Shown here: positions 55,165 through 64,000 of the stretch, piece by piece
Layout of the letters: every line of letters starts with the position of its first letter
How positions within the stretch are numbered: the stretch's first letter is position 1
NCBI RefSeq assembly: GCF_000230675.1
Contig: NZ_AGIK01000001.1
Coordinates: 1-64,000 of the forward strand
Length of the DNA stretch: 64,000 bases
Source: Synechococcus sp. WH 8016
Lineage (GTDB): Bacteria; Cyanobacteriota; Cyanobacteriia; PCC-6307; Cyanobiaceae
Direction: 5' to 3'
Program-made: the position numbers and the translations under genes
The notes under the pieces: model-generated
What the model saw: only the letters and a program-made list of their open reading frames with translations
What the model was told of the DNA's origin: nothing
The model's database searches: none

Positions 55165-56253
55165 GTGAGCTGGCCTGATCCAATCCCAGACCCCCAGCTG
55201 TTGAAGCAACTGGGGGTGGCTCCATTTCAACAGCGCCTTCCCTGGTGGGGTGGCGATCTTCAGACGTTGAGGGACACGCTCCGTCCCGTGGATTTGCCGA
55301 TCGATCAGGGTCAACCCCTCGAGATCCAAGTGCCTGCGCTGAAAAGTGGTGCTGCAGGCTCGGGAGCCTTGCTGGCCTTCTTGGATTGTCCAGCCGCTCC
55401 GAGAGCCTTGGTGGTTGTCTTGCATGGACTGGGGGGGTCCAGTCGTCGCGAGGGTTTGCGCAGGCTTGGGGTGGCCCTGTTTGAGGCGGGTTATGCGGTG
55501 CTGCGCCTCAATATGCGTGGCGCTGATCCTGGGCGCCATCTGGCTGGTGGTACCTATGCGGCTCAGTGCAACAGCGACCTTTTGCCTGTGTTGCATCGGG
55601 CGCGACAGCTCTGCAGCACGCTCTCCACAGCAGGAACCTCCCTGCCCTTGTTTGGCGCCGGGCTTTCCCTGGGGGGAACCATGCTTCTAAATGCATGCCT
55701 CTCAACGCAAGCCGAACGGGTGGCTGCCGGACTCGACCCAACGCGCCAGCCCCTGGATGGATTGTTCTGTGCCAGCAGTCCTTTGGATCTGGCTGCCTGC
55801 AGCGCCTCGATTGAACGTCCCCGCAATCGGGTGTACCAACGCTGGTTGCTGCAGCGCTTGGTGCGTCAGACGCTGGCCGATCCCTTTGGCGTGAGCGATT
55901 TGGATCTTGAGCGCATGAGTGGTGCTGAGCAACCGCGCACCATTCGTGCTTTTGATCGCACCGTCACCGCTCCGCGTTGGGGATTTGCGGACGTGGATGC
56001 CTATTACCGCGAGGCGTCTCCGCTCCAGCATTTGATCCAATCACCCCAGCAGTTGCCCCCCACCCTGTTGCTTCAGGCTCTTGATGACCCATGGGTTCCC
56101 GCTCACTCGGCCCTCGAGCTACGGGAGGCTGTCTCCACTAATCAGCCAATTCAGTTGATTTTTACGCGCAAAGGCGGCCACAACGGTTTTCACGGGCGCA
56201 CGGGCTGTTGGGCGGATGCCCTGGCTGCATCGTGGTTGAAAACCCTCAACTGA
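55165..56253 (+). CDS. YheT-type alpha/beta hydrolase
   Basis: 362 residues, GTG start 55165, 7 bases after pntB. LPWWGGDLQTL and VVVLHGLGGSSRREGLRR at the start, NMRGADPGRHLAGG, nucleophile elbow GLSLGGTMLLN near 175, acid DDPWVPAHS near 310 and His GGHNGFHG near 340. YheT/Emb8 family, esterase or lipase-like; substrate unknown. Convergent with the 2Fe-2S gene, 8-base overlap. Confidence 0.88.
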   Translation: MSWPDPIPDPQLLKQLGVAPFQQRLPWWGGDLQTLRDTLRPVDLPIDQGQPLEIQVPALKSGAAGSGALLAFLDCPAAPRALVVVLHGLGGSSRREGLRRLGVALFEAGYAVLRLNMRGADPGRHLAGGTYAAQCNSDLLPVLHRARQLCSTLSTAGTSLPLFGAGLSLGGTMLLNACLSTQAERVAAGLDPTRQPLDGLFCASSPLDLAACSASIERPRNRVYQRWLLQRLVRQTLADPFGVSDLDLERMSGAEQPRTIRAFDRTVTAPRWGFADVDAYYREASPLQHLIQSPQQLPPTLLLQALDDPWVPAHSALELREAVSTNQPIQLIFTRKGGHNGFHGRTGCWADALAASWLKTLN

Positions 56254-56581
56254 AGGGAGTGGTCTTCAGGATCCACTCCTCGATCGGTTGTCCTTGGATG
56301 ATGTGTTGCTGAAGAATGCTGCTGATGCGTTCCGGCGTGACACCGCCATACCAGGTGCCATCAGGCCAGACCAACAAGATGGGGCCCTGATCGCAGATTC
56401 GTAAGCAATCCGCTTTGCTGCGCAGCACGATTCCCTGGACTCGGCTGGGATTTTCGAGGTCCAATTCACGCACCTGTTGCTTGAGAGCGTCCCAGCTTGC
56501 GGCACCGATCTCTGGATCACAGCACTTGGCTTTTGTGGGTGTGGCGCAGAGTAACAAGTGATGGCTAATCCGCTGGTTCAT
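56246..56581 (-). CDS. Thioredoxin-like 2Fe-2S ferredoxin protein
   Basis: 111 residues from ATG 56581 ([20 protein letters not shown]). Thioredoxin-like [2Fe-2S] fold: one Cys near residue 11, Cys-Cys near 18-19, then [18 protein letters not shown] with two Cys near 70-74. Electron transfer or sensing. The ATGA overlap with the dxr stop couples it to isoprenoid synthesis; a role with the iron-sulfur enzymes of that path is inference only. Confidence 0.85.
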   Translation of the reverse strand: MNQRISHHLLLCATPTKAKCCDPEIGAASWDALKQQVRELDLENPSRVQGIVLRSKADCLRICDQGPILLVWPDGTWYGGVTPERISSILQQHIIQGQPIEEWILKTTPFS

Positions 56582-57831
56582 GCGGCCAGCGATGCGCTGT
56601 TCATGCGCGTGGTGCCTCGGTTCACCTGCTCGCGCACGGCCTGGCGCGCCCATTGATCCACCGCCAACACATCATTCAGAGACGGGCTGGAGGCGAGATC
56701 CGCTTTGTGTTGCTCGCAGGCTCCCTCAATCATCTTGGGGATGTCGAGAAAGTGAATCTTCTCTTCGAGGAACTGGGCCACGGCCTCTTCATTGGCTGCG
56801 TTCAGCACAGCAGGCATGGTGCCGCCAGCACGCCCTGCGGCGTAGGCCAGGTCCATGCAGGGATATTTGGCTGGATCCGGTGCGCGGAAACTCAATTGCC
56901 CCACTTCGGTGAGATCGAGCCGTCGCCATGGGGTCTCCAGCCTGGAAGGCCAACTCATGCAATAGAGGATCGGTAGCTTCATGTCGGGCCAGCCGAGCTG
57001 GGCTAACACCGAGGAATCGGCAAGCTCCACCATGGAATGGATGATGCTTTGAGGATGAATCACGATCTCGATGTGGTCGTAATCCAGCCCAAATAAATAG
57101 TGAGCCTCAATCACCTCCAACCCCTTGTTCATTAAGGAGGCTGAATCCACGGTGATTTTTTTGCCCATGCTCCAGTTGGGATGGGAGGTGGCATCGGCCA
57201 CCGTTGCTTTTTCAAGCTCAGAGGCTGACCAATCGCGAAAGGCTCCACCCGAGGCGGTGAGTTGAATGCGGCGTAGGCCAGGCGTTGGAACCCCGGTGGA
57301 GAGACGGGCGGTGTCGCTCCAAGGTGTTCCCTGCAGGCACTGGAAGATGGCGGAGTGTTCCGAGTCGGCAGGAAGCAGCCGGCTGCCGCTTTTCTTCAAC
57401 TCAGGTAACACCACCGGCCCAGCGGCAATCAGCGTTTCCTTGTTGGCAACGGCCAGATCTTTGCCCGCTCGGATGGCCGCCAGGGTGGGCAGCAAGCCGG
57501 CACAGCCGACGATGCCGGTGACGACGAGATCAGCCGAATCCCAGGACGCCGCCACATCCAAACCTTCGGGTCCACCCACCAAGTGCGGCAAGGGCTCCGG
57601 GCGTGTCTCCGCAGGCAGGGCCATCAGCCTGTCCTTCAGCTCAGCAAGCAGCGCTGGATCCGCTAGGGCCACCACATCAGGGCGATGCCTCTGGATTTGG
57701 GACACGAGCAGGCTGAGGTTGCGTCCAGCGCTGAGCGCCACCACCCGGAATTGCTCGGGGAAATCTTCAACGATCTCCAGCGTCTGGGTGCCGATTGAGC
57801 CAGTGGAGCCCAGAACGCTGATGGCTTTCAC
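56578..57831 (-). CDS. dxr: 1-Deoxy-D-xylulose 5-phosphate reductoisomerase
   Basis: 417 residues. Second step of the MEP isoprenoid pathway: DXP to MEP using NADPH. NADPH site [24 protein letters not shown] near 130, catalytic [15 protein letters not shown] near 155, and MSWPSRL substrate loop near 285. Full length. Coupled to the 2Fe-2S gene downstream. Confidence 0.95.
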   Translation of the reverse strand: MKAISVLGSTGSIGTQTLEIVEDFPEQFRVVALSAGRNLSLLVSQIQRHRPDVVALADPALLAELKDRLMALPAETRPEPLPHLVGGPEGLDVAASWDSADLVVTGIVGCAGLLPTLAAIRAGKDLAVANKETLIAAGPVVLPELKKSGSRLLPADSEHSAIFQCLQGTPWSDTARLSTGVPTPGLRRIQLTASGGAFRDWSASELEKATVADATSHPNWSMGKKITVDSASLMNKGLEVIEAHYLFGLDYDHIEIVIHPQSIIHSMVELADSSVLAQLGWPDMKLPILYCMSWPSRLETPWRRLDLTEVGQLSFRAPDPAKYPCMDLAYAAGRAGGTMPAVLNAANEEAVAQFLEEKIHFLDIPKMIEGACEQHKADLASSPSLNDVLAVDQWARQAVREQVNRGTTRMNSASLAA

Positions 57832-57915
57832 AGGGATCCAGGCAATTGATCACAGTTTCCCACCTCAGTGCCTGCGCCTGGCAAACTTCGCACCATTACG
57901 GATGGACTCGGGCTG

Positions 57916-59253
57916 ATGGCGCTGAAGGAGCACTGGCGGTCCGGATTGGGATTTGTGTTCGCCGCGGCGGGGAGCGCTGTGGGCTTAGGCAACCTTTGGG
58001 GCTTTGCCTATCGCGCCTCCCAGGGAGGTGGGGGCGCCTTCCTGCTGCTGTACGTGCTGATTGTGTTGTTGGTGTGCCTGCCCGTGCTGATCGCGGAGAT
58101 GGTGCTGGGGCGAAGTACGGCCCAAAGTCCCTTGCTCGCTCCTGTGGCGGCGGCGGGAGACGCTTGGCGGCCGATGGGGTGGCTGTTCTTGATCGCCTCC
58201 TGCGGAATTTTGGCGTTCTACGCGGTGTTGATGGGGTGGACGGGCCACACCCTCGTCCATGCTCTATGGGTGGGGTTGCCAGCCGATATGGAGACAGCGA
58301 AATCGTTGTTTGCTTCGGTGAGCAAGGGGAATAGCGCACTGCTTGGCCAAGGGGGCAGTCTTGCTTTAACCGCTGCGGTGGTGGCTGCTGGGGTGCAGGG
58401 CGGAATCGAGCGTTTATCGCGTTGGGCCCTGCCTCTGTTGTTTGTGTTGTTGGTGGGCTTGGCCCTATGGGCCACCACCCTCTCTGGAGCTGTTGGCGGA
58501 TACCAAACCTTTCTGTTGCGTTGGGATTCAACGCAGCTGCTCAACCCCACCACGATTCGCAATGCCTTTACCCAGGCCTTTTTCTCGATCGGGACGGGCA
58601 TCGGTTGCATCCTTGCCTATTCGGCCTATCTGAAAAGCAGTGCCCGTCTGCCGAGGGAAGCGATCGCGGTGGTGGGTTTGGATACGGCCGTGGGTCTGTT
58701 GGCTGGACTGATCACCTTCCCTGTGGTGATCAGCTTCGGTCTGCAGGAAACGGTGAGTGAGTCCACGGTTGGGGCTTTGTTTTTGGCGATTCCCACCGGA
58801 CTTGCTTCCCTTGGGTCGGCAGGGCGCCTGGTGGCCGTGCTCTTCTTCTCACTGGCCTATCTCGCGGCGATTACCTCCTCGGTGTCCTTGCTGGAGGTCC
58901 CTGTGGCGTCCTTGATGGACCGCTTGGGCTGGTCCCGCAGGCGATCGGCATGGTTGATGGCCTTGCTGATTTTTATTGCCGGCCTGCCAGCGGCGATGTC
59001 GATTCCGGTGTTGGAAGCGATGGATTCGATCTTTGGGGGAGTGTTGTTGATCTTGGGAGGACTGTTGTTAGCGCTGCTGATGGGCTGGGTGGTTCCGAAA
59101 CGGTTTCGGGATGATCTTCAGACATCAAAAACATCAGGGGGCTTAATCCGCTTGATGTTGTTTTTCCTGCGCTGGGTATCTCCTGTTGTAATCACGGCTG
59201 GCTTAGTCATCAGCGTTGTTGATTTATGGCGTCAATGGTTTCCAGCGGCTTGA
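57916..59253 (+). CDS. Neurotransmitter:sodium symporter (NSS) family transporter
   Basis: 445 residues from ATG 57916. NSS signature at the start of TM1: FVFAAAGSAVGLGNLWGF, then the YRASQGGGGAFLLLYVL region with conserved Gly. About 12 TM helices. Sodium-driven uptake of amino acids or similar amines; substrate unknown. A GTG at 57868 is a possible longer start. Confidence 0.92.
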   Translation: MALKEHWRSGLGFVFAAAGSAVGLGNLWGFAYRASQGGGGAFLLLYVLIVLLVCLPVLIAEMVLGRSTAQSPLLAPVAAAGDAWRPMGWLFLIASCGILAFYAVLMGWTGHTLVHALWVGLPADMETAKSLFASVSKGNSALLGQGGSLALTAAVVAAGVQGGIERLSRWALPLLFVLLVGLALWATTLSGAVGGYQTFLLRWDSTQLLNPTTIRNAFTQAFFSIGTGIGCILAYSAYLKSSARLPREAIAVVGLDTAVGLLAGLITFPVVISFGLQETVSESTVGALFLAIPTGLASLGSAGRLVAVLFFSLAYLAAITSSVSLLEVPVASLMDRLGWSRRRSAWLMALLIFIAGLPAAMSIPVLEAMDSIFGGVLLILGGLLLALLMGWVVPKRFRDDLQTSKTSGGLIRLMLFFLRWVSPVVITAGLVISVVDLWRQWFPAA

Positions 59254-59285
59254 TGGCAGGTAGCAGAAAGCATGCTGCTCAGGTT

Positions 59286-59705
59286 TTAAAACTTTCTCTG
59301 CACGAATTCGCTTGCCAAGCGAACCTCCAGGAGGAATGAAACTGAGGCCAACATCAACATCCCCATCGTGGTGATGAAAAGAGGTGCAACGATTGCGGTG
59401 AGGTTCACTTGCGTGATCACACTCATAAACATCGCTGAAACCACGATGGAAAGGAGGAGGGTGGCGCAGGTGAGTAGCCAGATTGCGCGAAGAATATGTT
59501 GCATTCGCCGCTTGCAATGCTTGCGATCAATATCATCTGCTCTGGCATCTGATTCGCTCAGTCGGCGTGAGTGATCAGCAACGCGGGCGAGCCTGGTGGA
59601 CAGCACATTGAGCAGGGCCCCGATTCCAGCGAGCAAAAACACCGGCGACACCGAGAGCTGAATGGCCTTGGACAGGCTTTCAGGATGCAAGTTTGTGAAT
59701 TCCAA
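59286..59705 (-). CDS. DUF2721-family membrane protein
   Basis: 139 residues with three TM helices. DUF2721 pattern: FLLAGIGALLNVLSTRLARV near residue 23, a basic cytoplasmic loop KRRMQHILRA, then two helices. Function unknown. Convergent with the NSS transporter and divergent from the small gene at 59772. Confidence 0.85.
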   Translation of the reverse strand: MEFTNLHPESLSKAIQLSVSPVFLLAGIGALLNVLSTRLARVADHSRRLSESDARADDIDRKHCKRRMQHILRAIWLLTCATLLLSIVVSAMFMSVITQVNLTAIVAPLFITTMGMLMLASVSFLLEVRLASEFVQRKF

Positions 59706-59771
59706 GGGCGGGTGAGTCCGTTAGGTGGTGTCAGCAATCCGGTAGACAGGAGCCTCTGTGGACGCAGTTCG

Positions 59772-60011
59772 ATGTTGTGGCTTAAACGTTGGAACTTTAT
59801 TGAGCGGGCTCGGTTGGAGCGGGAGCTTTGGGATGCATTCGAGGCCAAGGAGGATATCGAGGCCATGGTGAATGGCCTCAAGGCCCGTATTGAAGCTGCC
59901 GATCCCAGTGACCCTGATCTTGGCGATCAAAACTTCCGTTTGGAGGTCTGGATCACCACCATGGAAAGGATCCGCAAAATTGAAGCCATGATGGCTGGAA
60001 AGGAGCGCTAG
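59772..60011 (+). CDS. Small helical protein of unknown function
   Basis: 79 residues from ATG 59772 ([19 protein letters not shown]). Helical, charged ([20 protein letters not shown]). Overlaps the cysS stop by 4 bases (convergent). The longer frame to 59571 is antisense to the DUF2721 gene and not used. Confidence 0.6.
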   Translation: MLWLKRWNFIERARLERELWDAFEAKEDIEAMVNGLKARIEAADPSDPDLGDQNFRLEVWITTMERIRKIEAMMAGKER

Positions 60012-61513
60012 ATCGTTTTCCAATCGGTGAGTCCACCAGGCTTGTCGATTAGCTCAATGCCTTGGTCGCTGAGGGCCTGGCGGATGCGATCGGCTTCTTG
60101 ATAGTTCTTGGCCTGTTTCGCTGCTTTGCGATTGGCAATGGCCAGTTCAATCGCCTGAGCATCCACTTGGCCGTGTTCAGAGGGTGGGGATTGATCGGTT
60201 TCGCTGCGTAAACCAAGCACGCCGGCCAGTTCGCGCAACACCATCCAGCGCGCGTGCAGTTCGTTGAGTTCGCTGGCTGGCTGGTCAGGCTGGTCGCCGC
60301 GATCGAGGCGGTTGGTTAAGCCCCTCAGCGGACGGGCGAGATCAAACAGCACGGCCAGGGCGCCGGAGCTGTTGAGGTCATCGTCCATAGCGGCGATGAA
60401 CCGTTGCTTGAAGGCTTCAAAGGGGCCATCGGCGCTCAGTTCAGCGCGAACCGCTTCCCCGCTCAAGGGCACCTGATCGCTCCATCCCAAAGCGGCAGCA
60501 TGGGTTTCGCCCAATTTGAGGGCGGAATTCAACCCCTTCCATCCAGTGGTTGCTGCCTCCAGCGCTTCCGGGGTGAAGTCCAGAGGCTTGCGGTAGTGGG
60601 CCTGCAAAACAAACAGACGCAGGGCCATCGCCGAGAGGCCGCTGTCTAAAAGTGCGCGAATGGTGGTGAAGTTGCCCAGGGATTTGCTCATCTTTTCTCC
60701 CCCCACATTCACCATGCCGTTGTGCAGCCAAACCCGAGCGAGTTCGGATCCCGTGGCCGCTTCCGACTGGGCAATTTCATTTTCGTGATGGGGGAACACC
60801 AAATCGGCTCCGCCGAGATGGATATCGATGGTGTCGCCCAGTTCTTCACGCACCATCGCCGAACATTCGATGTGCCAGCCAGGGCGACCCTCACCCCAAG
60901 GGGATGGAAAGCTGGGTTCATCCGTTTTCGCCCGTTTCCAAAGGGCAAAATCAAAGGGGTGTCGCTTTCGTGCTTCTTCCGCATCGGCGACGCGACCCGC
61001 AGCATTCTCCTGCTGCTCACTGAGGTCTCGGCCGCTGAGCTTCCCATATCCCGCGTGCTTCATCACGGCGAAATAGACATCGCCATCGGCTGAGTAGGCC
61101 GCCCCTTTGGCTTCAAGCTCTGCGATTAAGCCACGGATGCTGTCCAGACAACGGGTGGCACGGGGCATGCGGTCGGGGCGCAAGATCCCAAGAGCATCCA
61201 TGTCTTGATGGAAGGCTGCGATGTTGCGCTCGCTCACCTCATCCATTGATGAGGACTCTTCAGCAGCGCGCTTGAGGATTTTGTCGTCAATGTCGGTGAA
61301 GTTTTGAACGAACGTCACCGCGTAGCCGCGCCAGATCAAATAGCGACGTAAGACATCCCAGTTGATGTAGCTGCGGGCATGTCCGAGATGGCAGAGGTCA
61401 TAGACCGTGACCCCACAGCAATAAATGCTGACCTCTCCTGGCTTCAGTGGGAGAAAGGGTTCCGTGCGGCGGGTGATGGTGTTGGTAAACCGCAGGGAAG
61501 ACATCAGGCTCAA
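60008..61513 (-). CDS. cysS: Cysteinyl-tRNA synthetase
   Basis: 501 residues, class I synthetase. [20 protein letters not shown] carries the first zinc Cys and the HIGH-type motif (HLGH); WHIECSAM holds another zinc Cys; KMSKS near residue 280. Attaches cysteine to tRNA-Cys. Normal length. Start at 61513; Met at residue 4 is an alternative. Confidence 0.95.
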   Translation of the reverse strand: MSLMSSLRFTNTITRRTEPFLPLKPGEVSIYCCGVTVYDLCHLGHARSYINWDVLRRYLIWRGYAVTFVQNFTDIDDKILKRAAEESSSMDEVSERNIAAFHQDMDALGILRPDRMPRATRCLDSIRGLIAELEAKGAAYSADGDVYFAVMKHAGYGKLSGRDLSEQQENAAGRVADAEEARKRHPFDFALWKRAKTDEPSFPSPWGEGRPGWHIECSAMVREELGDTIDIHLGGADLVFPHHENEIAQSEAATGSELARVWLHNGMVNVGGEKMSKSLGNFTTIRALLDSGLSAMALRLFVLQAHYRKPLDFTPEALEAATTGWKGLNSALKLGETHAAALGWSDQVPLSGEAVRAELSADGPFEAFKQRFIAAMDDDLNSSGALAVLFDLARPLRGLTNRLDRGDQPDQPASELNELHARWMVLRELAGVLGLRSETDQSPPSEHGQVDAQAIELAIANRKAAKQAKNYQEADRIRQALSDQGIELIDKPGGLTDWKTI

Positions 61514-62114
61514 AAAGGGGGGATCAAATCACGGTTCATGCCTGACTGCGCAGTTCAAAAACCTTGGATGGATGGTAGATCCGAGCAGGTGTTGCCCCTT
61601 CTTTTTGCGTTGGACGGAAAAACCGAGCGTGGTTTGCGCTCAACTCCTCAACACTTCAATGCATTGTTATTGAAATCATAGAAACATTCGTTTTAGAGGC
61701 TGCGTTGTGAAAACCGATATCTCGACATTGATTGGCAGATGAGATGCATGGAAGTTGGCCATAGGCCCAGCGATGCGATCGATACGACGTTGTTGTTGGC
61801 AATCGAGGATAGGCAGGGGATGCTGATGGTGGATCTAAGCCTTAAGTATAAGGTTTGAATCCAAGGCTTAAAATGATGCTGATTGAGGCCATATTGCGCA
61901 CGCCTGTTGTGTATTTCTGTGGAAACAATGTTGGTTTGATCAAGCCAATGTTGCTAAGCCTGAGGGATCAATGCTGGTTGCGGGCTGCTTGCATGCTGCT
62001 CTTGCAACCCTGGATTGTGGCAACGGTTTGTGTCGGTGACTTGCATTGGCATTGCAATGAATTATCTGGTTGCTAGCTTTTGTTTGAAAATTAATTTGTT
62101 AGAGAGGATATTTG
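61514..62114. other. Long intergenic region with alternative hairpins
   Basis: About 600 bases between divergent cysS and the MFS gene. No convincing ORF (a 73-codon frame at 61855 has poor coding character). An 8-bp inverted repeat TAAGCCTT/AAGGCTTA spans 61836-61870 and overlaps a smaller CCTTAagtaTAAGG hairpin at 61840-61853, so the two exclude each other. Confidence 0.5.
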
Positions 62115-63359
62115 ATGTCACTGGCGATTTTCGCTTTGATGTTTACTTGTTTTGTTGATGTGATGGGTCAAGGTCTTGCCTTCCCCATTTTTGCTGCTTT
62201 GTTGATGCAGCCCAATGCTGGCTTTCTTCCAGCTGGTGTTTCGCAGTCACAGGGTGCTCTTCTCTATGGAATAGCGATTGGAACATTCTTTCTGACCTGG
62301 TTTTTTGGATCGATTTATGTTTCAAGGCTGTCAGACAGCATTGGTCGTAAGACGGGAATCCTGATTTGTTTGATTGGTGCCATTGCCGGTTATGCAATTG
62401 CAGCGGTGGCGCTGATTTCACATAATTACACTCTTTTGGTGGTCTCTCGGGGGGTGACTGGCTTCACTGCTGGAGCTCAACCGATTGCTGCTGCAGCGAT
62501 GATTGATCTTGCTAAAAGTGATCGAGAAAGTGCACGTAATTTAGGACTGACAACGGTTGGTATGAGTTTTGGTCTTGTGGTGGGCCCCATTATTGGAGGA
62601 CTCTTCTCCGATAAGGATCTTCTTGGTGGCCTGGCATCCTCACATTTGCCATTTCTGATTGGTGGCTTGTTGTGTTTTGTGGGATTGATGCTTGTCTTCT
62701 TTGGTTTTGAAGATGCCAAGACGGAGGCCAGTCCGATGGATGTCAATCCATTGGTGGTGTTCAAGTTATTAGCGGATGCCCTTAATCGAGAGTCTGTTCG
62801 ATGCGTTTCAACGGCTTTCTTTCCCTATATGTTGTGCGTCTTAGGCCTCTATGTGTTTGTGTCGGCCAACCTATCTACACGGTTTGGTTATGGAGCGACA
62901 GGCTCCAGTATTGGAATGTTCTTGATGGGAATTGGCTTGATTGGTTCCAGCAGCCTCCTCGTTGAACCTTTGAATGCACGGTTTTCAAAACGGACGATTA
63001 TGGCGAGCTGCACCGTGTTGTTTTGTGGTTGTGTGACGGCATTCTTGTTCGTTGCCTCTGGGCCCCTGGCCTTGGCAATCATGCTGCCTTCAGGGGTCTT
63101 GCATGGTATTGGCTATCCAACAATGTTGACAGGCTTTTCTGAGTCTGTTTCCAAAGAAGAGCAGGGCTGGGTTATGGGTTTTGCCACATCACTCTTTACC
63201 CTCGCTGCCGCAATCGTTTCCTTCTTTGGCGGTCAATTGATTGCTTCGAGTGGACCACAAGCACCGTTTCAATTTTCAATAGTCTGCGGTGGAGTGGCCA
63301 TCATTGCCTTGGCAGCGAATTGGAAAAATTCCCCTTACTTAAATAAGGTGATGTCATAA
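62115..63359 (+). CDS. Major facilitator superfamily transporter
   Basis: 414 residues from ATG 62115, twelve TM helices. MFS motif A SRLSDSIGRKTG near residue 75, and PIIGGLFSD. DHA1-type (drug:H+) architecture: N-terminal FTCFVDVMGQGLAFPIFAAL. Substrate unknown. TTG one codon earlier is possible. Confidence 0.88.
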   Translation: MSLAIFALMFTCFVDVMGQGLAFPIFAALLMQPNAGFLPAGVSQSQGALLYGIAIGTFFLTWFFGSIYVSRLSDSIGRKTGILICLIGAIAGYAIAAVALISHNYTLLVVSRGVTGFTAGAQPIAAAAMIDLAKSDRESARNLGLTTVGMSFGLVVGPIIGGLFSDKDLLGGLASSHLPFLIGGLLCFVGLMLVFFGFEDAKTEASPMDVNPLVVFKLLADALNRESVRCVSTAFFPYMLCVLGLYVFVSANLSTRFGYGATGSSIGMFLMGIGLIGSSSLLVEPLNARFSKRTIMASCTVLFCGCVTAFLFVASGPLALAIMLPSGVLHGIGYPTMLTGFSESVSKEEQGWVMGFATSLFTLAAAIVSFFGGQLIASSGPQAPFQFSIVCGGVAIIALAANWKNSPYLNKVMS

Positions 63360-63383
63360 CGGTTGGCCAAGGTTGATCGTCAA

Positions 63384-64000
63384 TTATTTGCATTCCATCC
63401 AGTTTGCTCCGCTTCCTGTTTCCACGTCCAAAGGAACAGATAGATGGATGGCGTTTTTCATAGTTTCCACCACGAGCTCCTGAACTACGGCAAGTCCCTC
63501 GGGTTCCGTTTCGAGCACCAGTTCATCATGCACTTGTAGAAGAAGTCTGGCTGGCAGGTTTTTGCTTTCAAGTTCTGCTTGAAGCTGCACCATCGCCAAT
63601 TTGATGATGTCGGCACTCGAGCCCTGGATTGGAGCATTGGCCGCGGCGCGCAGTTGCTGTGCTTCCATCCCGCCGCGTCGCGCCACCTCCAAATTGATCT
63701 CGAGGGGATCCATTCCCTTGAGGCGGCCGAGACCATTGCGATCGAAGTGAAACGGTCGCCTGCGCCCCAAAAGGGTTTCCACGTAGCCCTGACTGAGGGC
63801 GAGACGTTCCTGCAATTCAAGGTACGCAAACACCTTGGGATAGCGCTCTTTGTATTTGCTCAAAAAGTCTTTGGCTTCGCTTTGGCTGACCCCTGTTTCG
63901 CGTGCAAAGCGTTGGGCGCCCATGCCGTAAATCACGCCGAAGTTGATGGTTTTGCCCAAACGTCGTTCATCGGCCGACACCTCGTCTTTGTCGAGGAGCA
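63384..64000 (-). CDS. polA: DNA polymerase I, C-terminal part (5' truncated by window edge)
   Basis: The frame continues past the right edge. The visible part is the polymerase fingers and palm: RRLGKTINFGVIYGMGAQ (O-helix), AANAPIQGSSADIIKLAM, and LLQVHDELVLE (catalytic Asp of motif C). Template-directed DNA synthesis in repair and lagging-strand processing. The gene is on the minus strand, convergent with the MFS gene. Confidence 0.95.
   Translation of the reverse strand, partial: LLDKDEVSADERRLGKTINFGVIYGMGAQRFARETGVSQSEAKDFLSKYKERYPKVFAYLELQERLALSQGYVETLLGRRRPFHFDRNGLGRLKGMDPLEINLEVARRGGMEAQQLRAAANAPIQGSSADIIKLAMVQLQAELESKNLPARLLLQVHDELVLETEPEGLAVVQELVVETMKNAIHLSVPLDVETGSGANWMECK

Noticed and set aside
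57896-58531. 211-codon ORF antisense to the NSS transporter
   Set aside because: Arg/Pro/Ser-rich composition of a shadow frame; the transporter is clear.
61636-61655. Yfr1-like small RNA motif (ACTCCTCA)
   Set aside because: The core continues ACAC with an extra A, and the hairpin expected downstream is missing.
61855-62076. 73-codon ORF upstream of the MFS gene
   Set aside because: Poor coding character, no good RBS, and overlap with the hairpin region.

Overview
The window is chromosomal DNA of a unicellular marine cyanobacterium, most likely a Synechococcus of the subcluster 5.1 type. The evidence is a set of oxygenic photosynthesis genes of picocyanobacterial form (psbD-psbC overlapping by 17 bases with a GTG start for psbC, psaK, petM, ycf4, ycf39), an NTRC-type thioredoxin reductase/thioredoxin fusion, a three-gene pntA1-pntA2-pntB set, a cyanobacterial lexA with its own box, and Nif11-family small proteins. 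Genes are dense and short overlaps (ATGA, TGATG) are frequent, so many operon calls rest on translational coupling. A clade-level assignment (for example coastal clade I) is only an impression.

Layout. 1-7.1 kb is a cell-surface and polymer module: a trimeric autotransporter-like adhesin cut by the left edge, a small secreted cysteine protein, and a 1033-residue GH18 chitinase with two CBM2-like domains. 7.3-16.9 kb is mostly core: ribD, an aldo/keto reductase, a K+ channel-like protein, an FtsH protease, argF, a run of coupled small genes behind a hydrolase, and lexA. tRNA-Ala(GGC) at 16.9 kb is followed by 17.1-30 kb of accessory character: many small proteins on both strands, more AT-rich spacers, a second (NAD-type) gapdh, an L,D-transpeptidase lipoprotein, a Nif11 protein and two transporters, with psaK in the middle. 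Several genes of under 60 codons are added here.

30-52 kb returns to core functions: a YjbQ-family protein with a repeat tail, cobQ preceded by an overlapping leader ORF, an MlaD/MlaE-like pair, maf, psbC/psbD, ycf4, a lipoprotein cyclophilin, ilvH, a Trm1-type tRNA methyltransferase, petM, ycf39, an ArsM-like methyltransferase, an RluE-type pseudouridine synthase, infA, ntrC-type trxB and a superfamily II helicase. 52-64 kb holds pntA1/pntA2/pntB, a YheT-like hydrolase, a 2Fe-2S protein coupled to dxr, an NSS transporter, cysS, an MFS transporter and the 3' part of polA, cut by the right edge.

How the genes work together: photosystem genes (psbC, psbD, psaK, petM) sit with assembly factors (ycf4, ycf39); pnt, NTRC and the ferredoxin-like proteins handle reductant; ribD, cobQ, dxr, argF and ilvH are biosynthetic. 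The adhesin-chitinase module suggests attachment to and use of chitin particles. The points most worth checking are an in-frame UGA near the start of the helicase gene, the CTG start of the RluE gene, the cobQ leader ORF, the long periplasmic coiled coil placed after a YadA-type anchor, and the small-gene zone after tRNA-Ala.
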